Source: Ornithoclostridium sp944380285
Lineage (GTDB): Bacteria; Bacillota; Clostridia; Christensenellales; UBA3700
Length of the DNA: 64,000 nucleotides
Direction: 5' to 3'
NCBI GenBank assembly: GCA_963931165.1
Contig: OZ006985.1
Coordinates: forward strand, 1,736,001 to 1,800,000
Shown here: one piece after another, positions 25,912 through 34,648 of the stretch
How the letters are laid out: each line of letters starts with the position of its first letter
Numbering within the stretch: position 1 is the first letter of the stretch
Notes under the pieces: generated by a model
What the model was told of the DNA's origin: nothing
What the model saw: the letters and a program-made list of their open reading frames with translations, nothing else
Database searches by the model: none
Made by a program: the position numbers and the translations under genes

Positions 25912-26905
25912 ATTCCGCACCACCTTTGGGGTGCGGCTAAGTTTGCAGCTTGGTTCCATTTATCCGATCGGTTCTTGATTTGTGATGTCAAGTAAAATTC
26001 TTCAAATTTACCTTTAAGATAAGCGTAATCTTTGTCAAGCTAATGTGCTAATAATTTTTCGATTTTGCAATACTTTCTGCCAAGCGCGAGTAAAAAGCTT
26101 GTAATTCGCTTCTTGGCGTCACGGGTTTTCCCTGCTGTCGCTTGATACAAAGCCAACTCTGCGCGCATAGCGCGCCGGGCTTTGGAAGGGGTAAACGCAA
26201 TGCTCGGTTCGCTTGAACGCGATTTAAGATAAGCGTAATCTTTGTCAAGAGATGGCGCCGTATTTTTTATATTTGATCGGCAATGCATTCCGCTTTATTG
26301 CTTTTCTTGGAAAACGATAACTTTTCGCACTGTATCCTCTTGACAAAACTATCCCCTCGCGAGCAACGCGAGCATTTTCTGTTCCGCACCACCTTTGGGG
26401 TGCGGCTCAGGTCACCGCTTGGGTCGGATCTTTTACGGTCTTTTGCACCTCTCGGAACGCTCGCGTACCATTGAGGTACGCATCACAACCCTTTCGGCAC
26501 AAAATACTCGTAAAATCTCTCGACCGAAGCTCCTTGGTTCTGTTTATCTAATCGGTTCTTTTCAAACGTTTTAATCTTCGCGTTATGATTCATTTTGCGA
26601 GCAACGCGAGCAGTGACAGTGATGGGTAACGGGACTCCCCGTTTGATGTCTGCCGAAAAAACGCCAAGTTGCTCTTATCGGCGCAGAGGGAGTTTGATGC
26701 AATGCGCCTATGAACAAACAAGGTGCTTGCACTCGCAAGCACCTTGTGAAGTGAATCGAAGCTATGCAGCAAAGCTCCCTCGAAAGCCGAAAACGCAATC
26801 TCTTTGATCTTCGGCAGACAGCTTTCTCAAATCAGCTAAGCGGAGAAGCTATGCCGAAAGCCGAAAACGCAAATTACGTTTACCTTCGGCAGACAGCATT
26901 TCTCA
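25912..26905. repeat. Compound dispersed repeat, copy B
   Basis: About 1 kb without a credible gene. It starts with a deletion derivative of the CCGCACC-GGTGCGG block (25912-25985), then follows the order of repeat A: TAAGATAAGCGTAAT-TTGTCAAG motifs (26012-26039, 26222-26249), the long conserved block 26354-26570, one copy of the roughly 98-bp module, the 13-bp hairpin (26718-26747) and two TTCGGCAGACA boxes 75 bp apart (26809, 26884). It ends within 11 bp of the adhE stop codon. Confidence 0.88.
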
Positions 26906-29500
26906 TTACTTGCCGTAGTAGGCGTTGAGATACATTTGCTTGATCTCGCTCATGAGCGGATATCTGGGGTTCGCACCCGTGCATTGGTCGTCGAATGCGT
27001 CTTCGACCATGCTGTCGAGGCGAGCCAAGAAGTCCTTTTCGTCGACGCCGGCTTCCTTGATGGTCTTGGGCAGACCGATCTCGGCTTTGAGTTCGTCGAT
27101 CTTGGCGATGAGCTTCTCGACCTTTTCTTCATCCGTCTTGCCGGTGATGCCGACAAAGGTCGCGACCTCGGCATATCTCCTCGCGCAATCGGGGTACTTG
27201 TATTGCGGGAAGGTGCCCATCTTCGCGGGAGCCTTTGCCATGTTGAAGCGGATGACTTCGTCGATCATCAGCGCGTTGGCGACGCCGTGCGCGATGTGGT
27301 GATAGGAACCGAGCTTGTGCGCCATCGAGTGGCAGACTCCGAGGAAGGCGTTGGCGAAAGCCATACCTGCCATGCAGGACGCGTTTGCCATCTCCTCTCT
27401 CGCCTCCGCGTCGTGGCCGCCCAGCTTGTATGCCCTGGGCAGATACTCGAAGATGAGTTTTGCCGCATTCATCGCGATGCCGTTGGTGAAGTCGGTCGCC
27501 ATCATGGACGCGATCGCCTCGAGGGCGTGGGTCAGCGCGTCGATACCGGACGCAGCGGTCAGCCCCTTGGGGATGCTCATCATGAGGTCGGCGTCGATGA
27601 TCGCCATGTCGGGCAAAAGTTCATAGTCCGCAAGCGGATACTTGGTCTGCGTCTCCTGGTCGGTGATGACCGCGAACGGCGTGACCTCGGAGCCGGTACC
27701 TGCGGTGGTCGGGATCGCGATGAAGTACGCCTTGTCACCCATATGGGGGAAGGTGTAGACGCGCTTGCGGATGTCCATAAATCTCATTGCGAGGTCTTGG
27801 AAGTCCACCTCGGGATGCTCGTAAAGCACCCACATGATCTTGCCGGCGTCCATTGCCGAGCCGCCGCCGATCGCGAGGATGACGTCCGGTTCGAATGCTT
27901 TCATCGCCTTTGCGCCCTCTTGAGCGCAGGCGAGCGTCGGATCGGGAGCGACCTCGAAGAAGGTCGTATGGGCGATGCCCATCTCGTCAAGACGGTCGGT
28001 GATCGCCTTGGTGAAACCGCTCTTGAACAGGAAGGAGTCGGTGACGATGAACGCCTTCTTTTTGTTCATCACATATTTGAGCTCTTTGAGCGCGACGCCC
28101 AAGCAGCCCTTCTTGAAATACACCTTTTCAGGCGCTCTGAACCACAACATATTCTCTCTCCTTGCCGCAACGGTCTTGATGTTGATAAGATGTTTGACGC
28201 CGACGTTTTCGCTGACGCTGTTTCCGCCCCAGCTGCCGCAGCCGAGCGTCAACGACGGAGCGAGCTTGAAGTTGTAAAGGTCGCCGATGCCGCCTTGCGC
28301 GGACGGAGTGTTGATCAAAATACGGCAAGTCTTCATCGCCGCCTCGAACTTGGCGAGTTTTTCCTTGCCCGTCTCGGTGTTGACATACAGCACCGAAGTG
28401 TGTCCCATGCCGCCGTCGGCAATGAGCTTGGAAGCCTTGGCGATCGCATCGTCAAAGTCCTCCGCCTTGTACATCGCGAGCACAGGGGACAGCTTTTCGT
28501 GAGCGAACTCTTCGGACAGGTCGACGCTGGTCACCTCGCCGACCAACACCTTGCTGCCCTCGGGCGCCTTCACGCCCGCCATCTCGGCGATCTTGACCGC
28601 CGGCTGACCGACGATCTTGGCGTTGAGCGCGCCGTTGATGAGGATGGTCTTGCGCACTTTCTCCGTCTCCGCCGGAGTGAGGAAGTAGGCGCCGTTACTC
28701 TGCATCTCCTCTTTGAATTGCTTGTAGACGGCTTTGTGAACGACGACCGATTGCTCGGACGCGCAGATCATGCCGTTGTCGAACGTCTTGGAGTGGATGA
28801 CCGACGCCGCAGCCATGCGGATGTCGGCGCTCTCGTCGATGATCGCGGGAGTGTTGCCAGGGCCTACGCCGACAGCCGGCTTGCCCGAGCTGTACGCCGC
28901 CTTGACCATGCCGGGACCGCCCGTCGCAAGGATGAGATCCGCCTCCTTCATGATCATGCCCGAAAGGGGAACGGTAGGCTCGTCGATCCAGCCGATGATG
29001 CCCTCGGGCGCGCCCGCCTTGACAGCTGCGTCAAGCACGACTTTCGCCGCGGCGATCGTGCACTTCTTTGCCCTCGGGTGCGGAGAGATGATCAACGCGT
29101 TGCGGGTCTTGAGCGCGATCAACGCCTTGTAGATCGCGGTCGAAGTCGGGTTGGTCGTCGGGATGATCGCGGCGATGACGCCGACAGGCTCGGCGATCTT
29201 CTTGATGCCGAAACCCTCGTCGTACTCGAGCACACCGCAAGTCTTGACGTCCTTGTACGCGTTGTAGATGTACTCGGAAGCATAGTGGTTCTTGATCACC
29301 TTGTCCTCGACCACGCCCATGCCCGTCTCCTCGACGGCGAGCTTGGCAAGGGGGATCCTCGCCTTGTTGGCAGCCATAGCGGCGGCGAAGAAGATCTTGT
29401 CCACCTGCTCCTGCGTGTAGGTCGCAAATTTTGCCTGCGCAGCCCTCACCTCGGCGAGTTTGTCGAGCAAGGTCTGTTCGTCGTTGACAAATTCTACCAT
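26906..29500 (-). CDS. adhE: Bifunctional acetaldehyde-CoA / alcohol dehydrogenase
   Basis: 864 residues. The N-terminal aldehyde dehydrogenase domain (1 to about 440) has the catalytic Cys in NGMICASEQSVV near 245 and GNTPAIIDESAD. The C-terminal iron-dependent alcohol dehydrogenase domain (about 455-864) has AIGGGSAMDAGKIMW, the metal ligands in ALTHALEAIAS, and GVCHSMAHKLGSYHHIAHG. It converts acetyl-CoA to ethanol with two NADH and forms spirosomes. AAGGAG precedes the ATG. A consensus promoter and a Rex box lie about 250 bases upstream, implying NADH-dependent control. Confidence 0.97.
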   Translation of the reverse strand: MVEFVNDEQTLLDKLAEVRAAQAKFATYTQEQVDKIFFAAAMAANKARIPLAKLAVEETGMGVVEDKVIKNHYASEYIYNAYKDVKTCGVLEYDEGFGIKKIAEPVGVIAAIIPTTNPTSTAIYKALIALKTRNALIISPHPRAKKCTIAAAKVVLDAAVKAGAPEGIIGWIDEPTVPLSGMIMKEADLILATGGPGMVKAAYSSGKPAVGVGPGNTPAIIDESADIRMAAASVIHSKTFDNGMICASEQSVVVHKAVYKQFKEEMQSNGAYFLTPAETEKVRKTILINGALNAKIVGQPAVKIAEMAGVKAPEGSKVLVGEVTSVDLSEEFAHEKLSPVLAMYKAEDFDDAIAKASKLIADGGMGHTSVLYVNTETGKEKLAKFEAAMKTCRILINTPSAQGGIGDLYNFKLAPSLTLGCGSWGGNSVSENVGVKHLINIKTVAARRENMLWFRAPEKVYFKKGCLGVALKELKYVMNKKKAFIVTDSFLFKSGFTKAITDRLDEMGIAHTTFFEVAPDPTLACAQEGAKAMKAFEPDVILAIGGGSAMDAGKIMWVLYEHPEVDFQDLAMRFMDIRKRVYTFPHMGDKAYFIAIPTTAGTGSEVTPFAVITDQETQTKYPLADYELLPDMAIIDADLMMSIPKGLTAASGIDALTHALEAIASMMATDFTNGIAMNAAKLIFEYLPRAYKLGGHDAEAREEMANASCMAGMAFANAFLGVCHSMAHKLGSYHHIAHGVANALMIDEVIRFNMAKAPAKMGTFPQYKYPDCARRYAEVATFVGITGKTDEEKVEKLIAKIDELKAEIGLPKTIKEAGVDEKDFLARLDSMVEDAFDDQCTGANPRYPLMSEIKQMYLNAYYGK

Positions 29501-29737
29501 TTTTGTATCTCCTTAAAATTTATTATCCGTTTATCTGCCCCCTTTATTCGCCGCCGCCCATCGCTTGGGGGCGGCTGTGCTTTGAGCGCTCGGGCGATGA
29601 CCTGCACTCTGCGTGCCTTGCCGTCTTGTCACGCAAGCGCGGCTCACTTTGCCGATGCATTGCGTTCACTTCGCAGCTGAACGATTTGGGTCATCCCCAC
29701 CGCTTTCGGGGGAATCGAGTCGCGAACTTTCTATTGA
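29501..29737 (-). other. Long structured 5' leader of adhE
   Basis: From the predicted start near 29760 the leader is about 260 nt. It can form a GCCGCCC/GGGCGGC stem (about 29553-29575) and a CCCCC/GGGGG-type stem near 29695-29715. No known riboswitch or T-box is recognised and there is no U-tract after the stems. Confidence 0.4.
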
Positions 29738-29755
29738 TTGTTAAAAAATTCACAA
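29738..29755. promoter_or_regulatory. Rex operator upstream of adhE
   Basis: TTGTTAAAAAATTCACAA fits the Rex consensus (TTGTTAA-N4-TTAACAA / TTGTGAA-N4-TTCACAA) and lies just downstream of the predicted +1. A weaker related sequence overlaps the upstream side of the -35 region (about 29811-29828). Rex releases DNA when NADH is high; adhE is a classic Rex target. No rex gene is in the window. Confidence 0.75.
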
Positions 29756-29767
29756 CTCTTGCCATAT

Positions 29768-29796
29768 ATTATATTGGTTTGCTTTGGGCTTGTCAA
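29768..29796 (-). promoter_or_regulatory. Consensus promoter of adhE
   Basis: Minus-strand TTGACA (29791-29796), 17 bases, TATAAT (29768-29773): a perfect consensus. Confidence 0.85.
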
Positions 29797-30114
29797 CAAA
29801 ATTGCGGGGGTATTTGACAAATTTTTAACAATATCCTCAAACCGCCCGAAATCGTTGCGTATTTTCAGTGATTTTAGGTATATCCAAATACGCTTTGCCC
29901 TGCCGTGCCAAGCAAAAAGCCGTCCGCGCCCTCGCTTACCTCCTCGCGCAACCCGATGTGCTCGGCAATGCGCCCGCTGTCGTCGCCTGATGTCTCGTCA
30001 TTTCGATCCCGCCCCGTCCGACGGCGCGTCTTTTCGACCGCCGCCGACCAAGCCTTATCGTCTCAATTGTAACCCAAATCGCCGCCGTTTTCAACGCTTT
30101 TTGCAAAAATAGTG

Positions 30115-30182
30115 TGTTAACTTTTTCACACGAAATGTCAATTTTTTCACAAAATTATCTCTTTGATGTTAATTTTTTGACA
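30115..30182. repeat. Three Rex-box-like 16-mers
   Basis: TGTTAACTTTTTCACA (30115), TGTCAATTTTTTCACA (30136) and TGTTAATTTTTTGACA (30167) share a TGTYAA-N4-TTSACA layout. The surrounding 29830-30394 interval has no gene; an isolated TATAAT at 30279 is not matched by a good -35. Confidence 0.5.
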
Positions 30183-30394
30183 CTCACACCCTTGTAAAAC
30201 TCGCTCGCCGCTTGACCGTGTCGACAACCTAACGCTTGACGGCTGTCAAAATGCTCTTGCCGCGGGCACATTTTTCGGCTATTATAATATCAAATATTAA
30301 ATCAGCCGACGCTGCCCTCACAAAAAAAGGCACTTCGGCTTTCAAAATAAGACCGTTTTGCTCTATCTTTTTTTATGAACTCAAAGGAAAACAC

Positions 30395-30859
30395 CTACCC
30401 CGTCACCGGCGCAGATATGCCGCCAACGGGGATTATGCGGATGCGGTTGGGGACGCATACGATCGCGCCGTCGCCGCCGTCAAGCGCCGGCATATAGGTG
30501 CAATCTTTGGAGACGGAGCAATCGGCGTCGGTCATCTTGACGCTGCGCTCGCCGAGGTCGACAAAGCAGGTGTTGACGCCGTCTGCGGTGGTCACGGTCA
30601 AATATAAGCCGCCGTCTCCTTCCGTCGTCACGACCGCGTCCCTGAACGCGTCTTTGACCGTCAAGCCGTCGTCAAAGTCATAGGTGAGCACGGTCGCGCC
30701 GTCATAGGTGATCTCAAAGCCGCTCAACCCCTCGTCGCTCGGGAGCAAAAACACGAGCAGCAGCACGATTGCGACGACGGCGATCAGCGCATAGACTATG
30801 ATGTCGGCGCGCTTGAAAAAGCCGCCGCCTCTCACCCTCGAAAACACCTTGCCGCTCAT
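30395..30859 (-). CDS. NusG domain II-containing membrane protein
   Basis: 154 residues: a basic N-terminus, one membrane helix (about 21-41) and an external NusG-II domain (about 48-150) with VDLGERSVKMTDADCSVSKDC and AIVCVPNRIRIIPVGG. In Bacillota such proteins are usually encoded beside ApbE or quinone/flavin electron-transfer genes. The ATG overlaps the apbE stop (ATGA), so the two are translated together. Function is not established; the conserved CPNR-type loop with two Cys is intact. Confidence 0.82.
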   Translation of the reverse strand: MSGKVFSRVRGGGFFKRADIIVYALIAVVAIVLLLVFLLPSDEGLSGFEITYDGATVLTYDFDDGLTVKDAFRDAVVTTEGDGGLYLTVTTADGVNTCFVDLGERSVKMTDADCSVSKDCTYMPALDGGDGAIVCVPNRIRIIPVGGISAPVTG

Positions 30860-32049
30860 CCCCTCACCTCGGCGTATCCGCGCAAATTTTCGCCGCTCAA
30901 ATTTGTGTGTATCGTCGGCTCATTTGTTTCGTAGATCAACACATATCCGTAATTTTTCAATTTTGAAGCGAACGCCGCCGCCTCACCGTCTGCCATGCCC
31001 ATCACGCACATCGCGGTCGTGTAGGCGTCGCAAAGCGCCGCAGACGGACCGAACAGACTCGCGGTCACTACCCCGGTGTCATAGGGCACGCCGTCCCTGC
31101 CGATGATGTGCGAATAGACGCGTCCGTCGATCGAATAGGAATTGCGGTAGTTGCCGCTGGTAGAAACGGCGACGTCGCGGCAATAGTGACGGTAGTAGTG
31201 CCCGCCCTTATAGGGATCGACGACGGACACGTCGAACAGCCCGGTATTGCCGCCGGTCATGCGTGCGGCGTTGGCGAGCATGACGAGACTGCTGCCGCCG
31301 ACGGAGACATAGCCGTACTTGAAGCCGCGCTCGACAAGCAATGAGGCTATCTCGTCCGCGGCGATGCCCTTGCCTATGCCGCCGAGCTCGAGCGCAAGCG
31401 AATAGTCGGCGCCGTCCACGGTGACACAGCCGTCCTCGGGCTTGATCGCATAAAAACCGCTCTCGTCCTCTTGAAGCGTCACTCCGCCGAACTTTTCGGC
31501 AAGTTCCGCAAACGCAGAAATATATTTTTGCTCGGGCAGCTGCGCGTGCGGATCGGCGCGGTCGTACGCCTCGACGGGCGCGTAGCCGTCGCTCAAAAAC
31601 CTGTCGGTGAACCCCCAAAGATCGAGCGAGCGCGCTGTCGCCGGATTGAACGCCCCGTCCGTCTCGCGATACACCCGCAAGCACATCTCGATCGCCTCGT
31701 ACGCGCACTCGTCCAGCCTCACCCTCTCGCCGGGCGCGGCAGCGTTAAAGCGCGCGATCGCCCCCTCAATGGGATCGGAATAGCAGCTCAGCGACGTCTC
31801 GACCTCGGCAAGCAAGGGCAATATCTCGTCGTTCCAAAGCGCGTAGAGCCTTTCCTTTTCGCCGTCGTCTGCGACATAGACGTTGACGGCGGTCTCGCAA
31901 TCGAACCGCGCGTAAGTCGTCAGCGTCACCGGAATGTATCCGCTCACGTCGACGCCGTCGACGACATAGCTGCAACCTGCCGCCGAAATGACGACGGCGG
32001 CAAGCGCCAACAAAGCTGTCAGGATGAATGCAGTTCTTTTCTTGCTCAT
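30856..32049 (-). CDS. apbE: FAD:protein FMN transferase (ApbE) lipoprotein
   Basis: 397 residues from ATG 32049. Signal peptide and lipobox SAAGC (Cys26). The ApbE domain has SCYSDPIEGAIARFNAA near 100, DGAFNPATARSLDLWGF near 160, DLGGIGKG-type ELGGIGKGIAAD near 245, GGSSLVML and a C-terminal ATSLFGPSA-like VTASLFGPSAALCDAYTTA. It covalently attaches FMN to Thr/Ser of exported flavoproteins. The promoter -10 ends only 6 bases before the ATG, so the mRNA is predicted to be leaderless. No FMN-acceptor protein is seen nearby. Confidence 0.92.
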   Translation of the reverse strand: MSKKRTAFILTALLALAAVVISAAGCSYVVDGVDVSGYIPVTLTTYARFDCETAVNVYVADDGEKERLYALWNDEILPLLAEVETSLSCYSDPIEGAIARFNAAAPGERVRLDECAYEAIEMCLRVYRETDGAFNPATARSLDLWGFTDRFLSDGYAPVEAYDRADPHAQLPEQKYISAFAELAEKFGGVTLQEDESGFYAIKPEDGCVTVDGADYSLALELGGIGKGIAADEIASLLVERGFKYGYVSVGGSSLVMLANAARMTGGNTGLFDVSVVDPYKGGHYYRHYCRDVAVSTSGNYRNSYSIDGRVYSHIIGRDGVPYDTGVVTASLFGPSAALCDAYTTAMCVMGMADGEAAAFASKLKNYGYVLIYETNEPTIHTNLSGENLRGYAEVRG

Positions 32050-32055
32050 ACCACC

Positions 32056-32084
32056 ATTATAGCAAAAGGCGCTCCGAACTTCAA
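32056..32084 (-). promoter_or_regulatory. apbE promoter, leaderless configuration
   Basis: TTGAAG (32079-32084), 17 bases, TATAAT (32056-32061), then 6 bases to ATG 32049. Confidence 0.75.
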
Positions 32085-32252
32085 GTTTTTCCGCATATGA
32101 GGCATATCTCGCGCGTGCCGAAAATCGAGCGAAAAAATGTCGAAAAAGTCGCGCGCGGCGATTGCTTTTTGAGCGGCGATACGCTATCATATTACTATAA
32201 TGTTTTCGTGGTGATCGTCGTCGCGGCGCGACGGCGGAAATGTTGAGGTTCT

Positions 32253-33746
32253 ATGGACAAAATAGGTTTTGACAGCAAAAAGTATCTGACAATGCAATCG
32301 GAATGCATCGACAAGCGCATCAAGGAATTCGGCGGCAAACTCTACCTCGAATTCGGCGGCAAGCTGTTCGACGACTTTCACGCTTCGCGCGTGCTGCCCG
32401 GCTTTGCGCCCGACAACAAGATCGTCATGCTGCAAGAGCTCAAAGACAAGGCGGAGGTCGTCATCGTCATCAACAGCAACGACATCGCCGCCAACAAGCT
32501 GCGCGCCGACCTCGGGATCACCTATGACGAGGACGTGCTCCGATTGATCGACATCTTCCGCAGCAAAGAGCTTTATGTCGGCAGCGTCGTGCTTTCGCAA
32601 TTCGACGAAAAGAATGTCAAAGCTATCGCTTTCAAACACAGGCTCGAAAAATTGGGGCTCAAAGTCTACCGCCACTACCACATCGAGGGCTATCCCCACA
32701 ACATTTCGCACATCGTCAGCGACGAGGGCTACGGCAAGAACGAATATATCGAGACGACAAAGCAGCTTGTCGTCATCACCGCCCCCGGTCCAGGCAGCGG
32801 CAAGATGGCGACATGCCTGTCGCAGCTCTACCACGACTACAAGCGCGGCGTCAAAGCGGGATATGCAAAGTACGAGACATTCCCTGTCTGGAACCTGCCG
32901 CTCGACCACCCGGTCAACATCGCCTACGAGGCGGCGACCGCCGACCTCAACGACGTCAATATGATCGACCCCTACCATTTGAGCGCATATGGCAAGGTCG
33001 CGGTCAACTACAACCGCGACATCGAGATCTTCCCCGTGCTCAACGCACTGTTCGAAAAGCTGATGGGTCACTCCCCTTACAAGTCGCCGACAGACATGGG
33101 CGTCAATATGGCGGGCTACGCGATCTGCGACGACGAAGTTTGCTGCGAGGCGAGCAAACAGGAGATCATTCGCCGCTACTACAAGGCGATCGTCGCCCAG
33201 CGCCGCGGCAACAACAACGATGTCGAGGTCGGCAAGATCGCTTTGATTATGGACAAATTGGGACTGACGACAGACTATCGCCACGTCGTCAAACCGGCGC
33301 TCGACTGCGAAAAGCGCACCGGCACCCCAGCCGCGGCGATCGAACTGCCGGACGGCAAGATCGTCACCGGCAAGACGTCGTCGCTGTTCGGATGCTCGTC
33401 CGCGATGCTGCTCAACGCGCTCAAAGAACTCGCGCACATCGACGACGACATCAATCTGCTTTCGCCCATTGCGATCGAACCGATACAGGAACTCAAAACG
33501 GGGCTTCTGGGCAGCCGCAACCCCCGTCTGCACACAGACGAAGTGCTGATCGCGCTGTCCATCTCGGCGGCGACGAACGACGTCGCCAAAAAGGCGCTCA
33601 AACAGGTGCGCAAGCTCAAGGGCTGCCAAGTGCACACGACGGTCATCCTCTCCCCCGTCGACGAGACGATATTCCGCAAACTCGGCGTGGACGTGACCAG
33701 CGAGCCCATCTATTCGACCAAACAACTTTACCACAAGGCAAAGTAA
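32253..33746 (+). CDS. DUF1846 (UPF0371) family protein
   Basis: 497 residues, full length for the family. Recognisable by GFDSKKYLTMQSECIDKRI at the start, KLYLEFGGKLFDDFHASRVLPGF, VVIVINSNDI and the P-loop-like TAPGPGSGKMATCLSQLYHD near 173. The family is widespread in Bacillota and has solved structures, but no agreed function; a nucleotide-dependent cytoplasmic enzyme is inferred. TTGAGGTT lies before the ATG. The leader has a GC-rich hairpin and candidate -10 boxes (TATCAT 32185, TATAAT 32196). Monocistronic with a terminator. Confidence 0.9.
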   Translation: MDKIGFDSKKYLTMQSECIDKRIKEFGGKLYLEFGGKLFDDFHASRVLPGFAPDNKIVMLQELKDKAEVVIVINSNDIAANKLRADLGITYDEDVLRLIDIFRSKELYVGSVVLSQFDEKNVKAIAFKHRLEKLGLKVYRHYHIEGYPHNISHIVSDEGYGKNEYIETTKQLVVITAPGPGSGKMATCLSQLYHDYKRGVKAGYAKYETFPVWNLPLDHPVNIAYEAATADLNDVNMIDPYHLSAYGKVAVNYNRDIEIFPVLNALFEKLMGHSPYKSPTDMGVNMAGYAICDDEVCCEASKQEIIRRYYKAIVAQRRGNNNDVEVGKIALIMDKLGLTTDYRHVVKPALDCEKRTGTPAAAIELPDGKIVTGKTSSLFGCSSAMLLNALKELAHIDDDINLLSPIAIEPIQELKTGLLGSRNPRLHTDEVLIALSISAATNDVAKKALKQVRKLKGCQVHTTVILSPVDETIFRKLGVDVTSEPIYSTKQLYHKAK

Positions 33747-33765
33747 GCGCAAATGACAAACCAAC

Positions 33766-33792
33766 AGCGCGCCGTTTCGGGCGCGCTTTTTT
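33766..33792 (+). terminator. Terminator of the DUF1846 gene
   Basis: AGCGCGCC/GGCGCGCT stem with 6-base loop followed by TTTTTT. The remaining 33793-34020 is AT-rich and shows nothing further. Confidence 0.85.
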
Positions 33793-34016
33793 GCGTCCGT
33801 TTTTCGTCTTGCATCCAATTTTGAACGAAAACGCTTATTTTTTCGCTCAATAATTTTCGAGACGCTCGCGCCCGATCGTGCAAAAATATGAACATCGTCA
33901 AATTTGCGGCATTTTTCGGCAAATCTATCGTCAAATTCGTTGAAAAGTGCTTGTAAATGTTGAACTTTTCCGACTTTCAAAAACTTGCGCTCCGCGCAAA
34001 ACTTGCATATGCCGCA

Positions 34017-34048
34017 AAAAATATCCGCGCCGCAAATTCGCGACGCGG
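34017..34048 (-). terminator. Terminator of the perR-rubrerythrin operon
   Basis: 9-bp stem CCGCGTCGC/GCGGCGCGG (one G-U pair) with 6-base loop at 34025-34048, followed on the minus strand by ATATTTTTT. Confidence 0.75.
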
Positions 34049-34081
34049 AAATTTTGCAATATACGGCGTGTCGCCGCCAAA

Positions 34082-34627
34082 TTATTTCTTGAAATATCTG
34101 TTGTACAGCCCTTGGAAGCCGCAGCCGTGGCGAGCCTCGTCCTTTGCCATCTCGTGGACGGTGTCGTGGACGGCGTCATAGCCAAGCTCTTTGGCGCGCT
34201 TTGCGATCTTCATCTTGCCGGAGCAAGCGCCGTTCTCCGCCTCCATGCGCATCTTGACGTTGGTCTTGGTGTCGGCGGTCAGCACTTCGCCCAAAAGTTC
34301 CGCAAACTTGGCGGCGTGTTCCGCCTCCTCGAACGCGTATCTCTTGAACGCCTCTGCGATCTCGGGATAGCCTTCGCGCTCCGCCTGTCTGCTCATCGCG
34401 AGGTACATGCCGACCTCGGAGCACTCGCCGTTGAAGTTCTCGCGCAAGCCCTGCACGACCTCTTCGTCGAGACCTTTCGCAACGCCGACTCTGTGCTCGT
34501 CCGCCCAGCTGAGCTCCTCGCTCATCTTGTCGAACTTGCTCGCCGGAGCGCCGCAGATGGGGCACTTTTCGGGCGGATTGTCGCCCTCGTGAACATAACC
34601 GCAAATGGTGCAAACGTATTTTGCCAT
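34082..34627 (-). CDS. Reverse rubrerythrin (NADH peroxidase type)
   Basis: 181 residues with the domains in reverse order: rubredoxin first (CTICGY and CPICGAPASKF, residues 6-30), then the di-iron four-helix domain (NGECSEVGMYLAMSRQAEREG, AFEEAEHAAKF, HEMAKDEARHGCGF). This is the clostridial reverse rubrerythrin that reduces H2O2 and O2 with electrons from NADH-linked rubredoxin systems. It lies 21 bases after perR in one operon, consistent with peroxide-induced expression. A second, ordinary rubrerythrin is at 13851-14387. Confidence 0.94.
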   Translation of the reverse strand: MAKYVCTICGYVHEGDNPPEKCPICGAPASKFDKMSEELSWADEHRVGVAKGLDEEVVQGLRENFNGECSEVGMYLAMSRQAEREGYPEIAEAFKRYAFEEAEHAAKFAELLGEVLTADTKTNVKMRMEAENGACSGKMKIAKRAKELGYDAVHDTVHEMAKDEARHGCGFQGLYNRYFKK

Positions 34628-34648
34628 AATATTATCCTCCGATTGGTT

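Noticed and set aside
30270..30394. Possible small RNA gene from the TATAAT at 30279 on the plus strand
   Set aside because: No -35 at proper spacing and no terminator hairpin before the convergent gene end.
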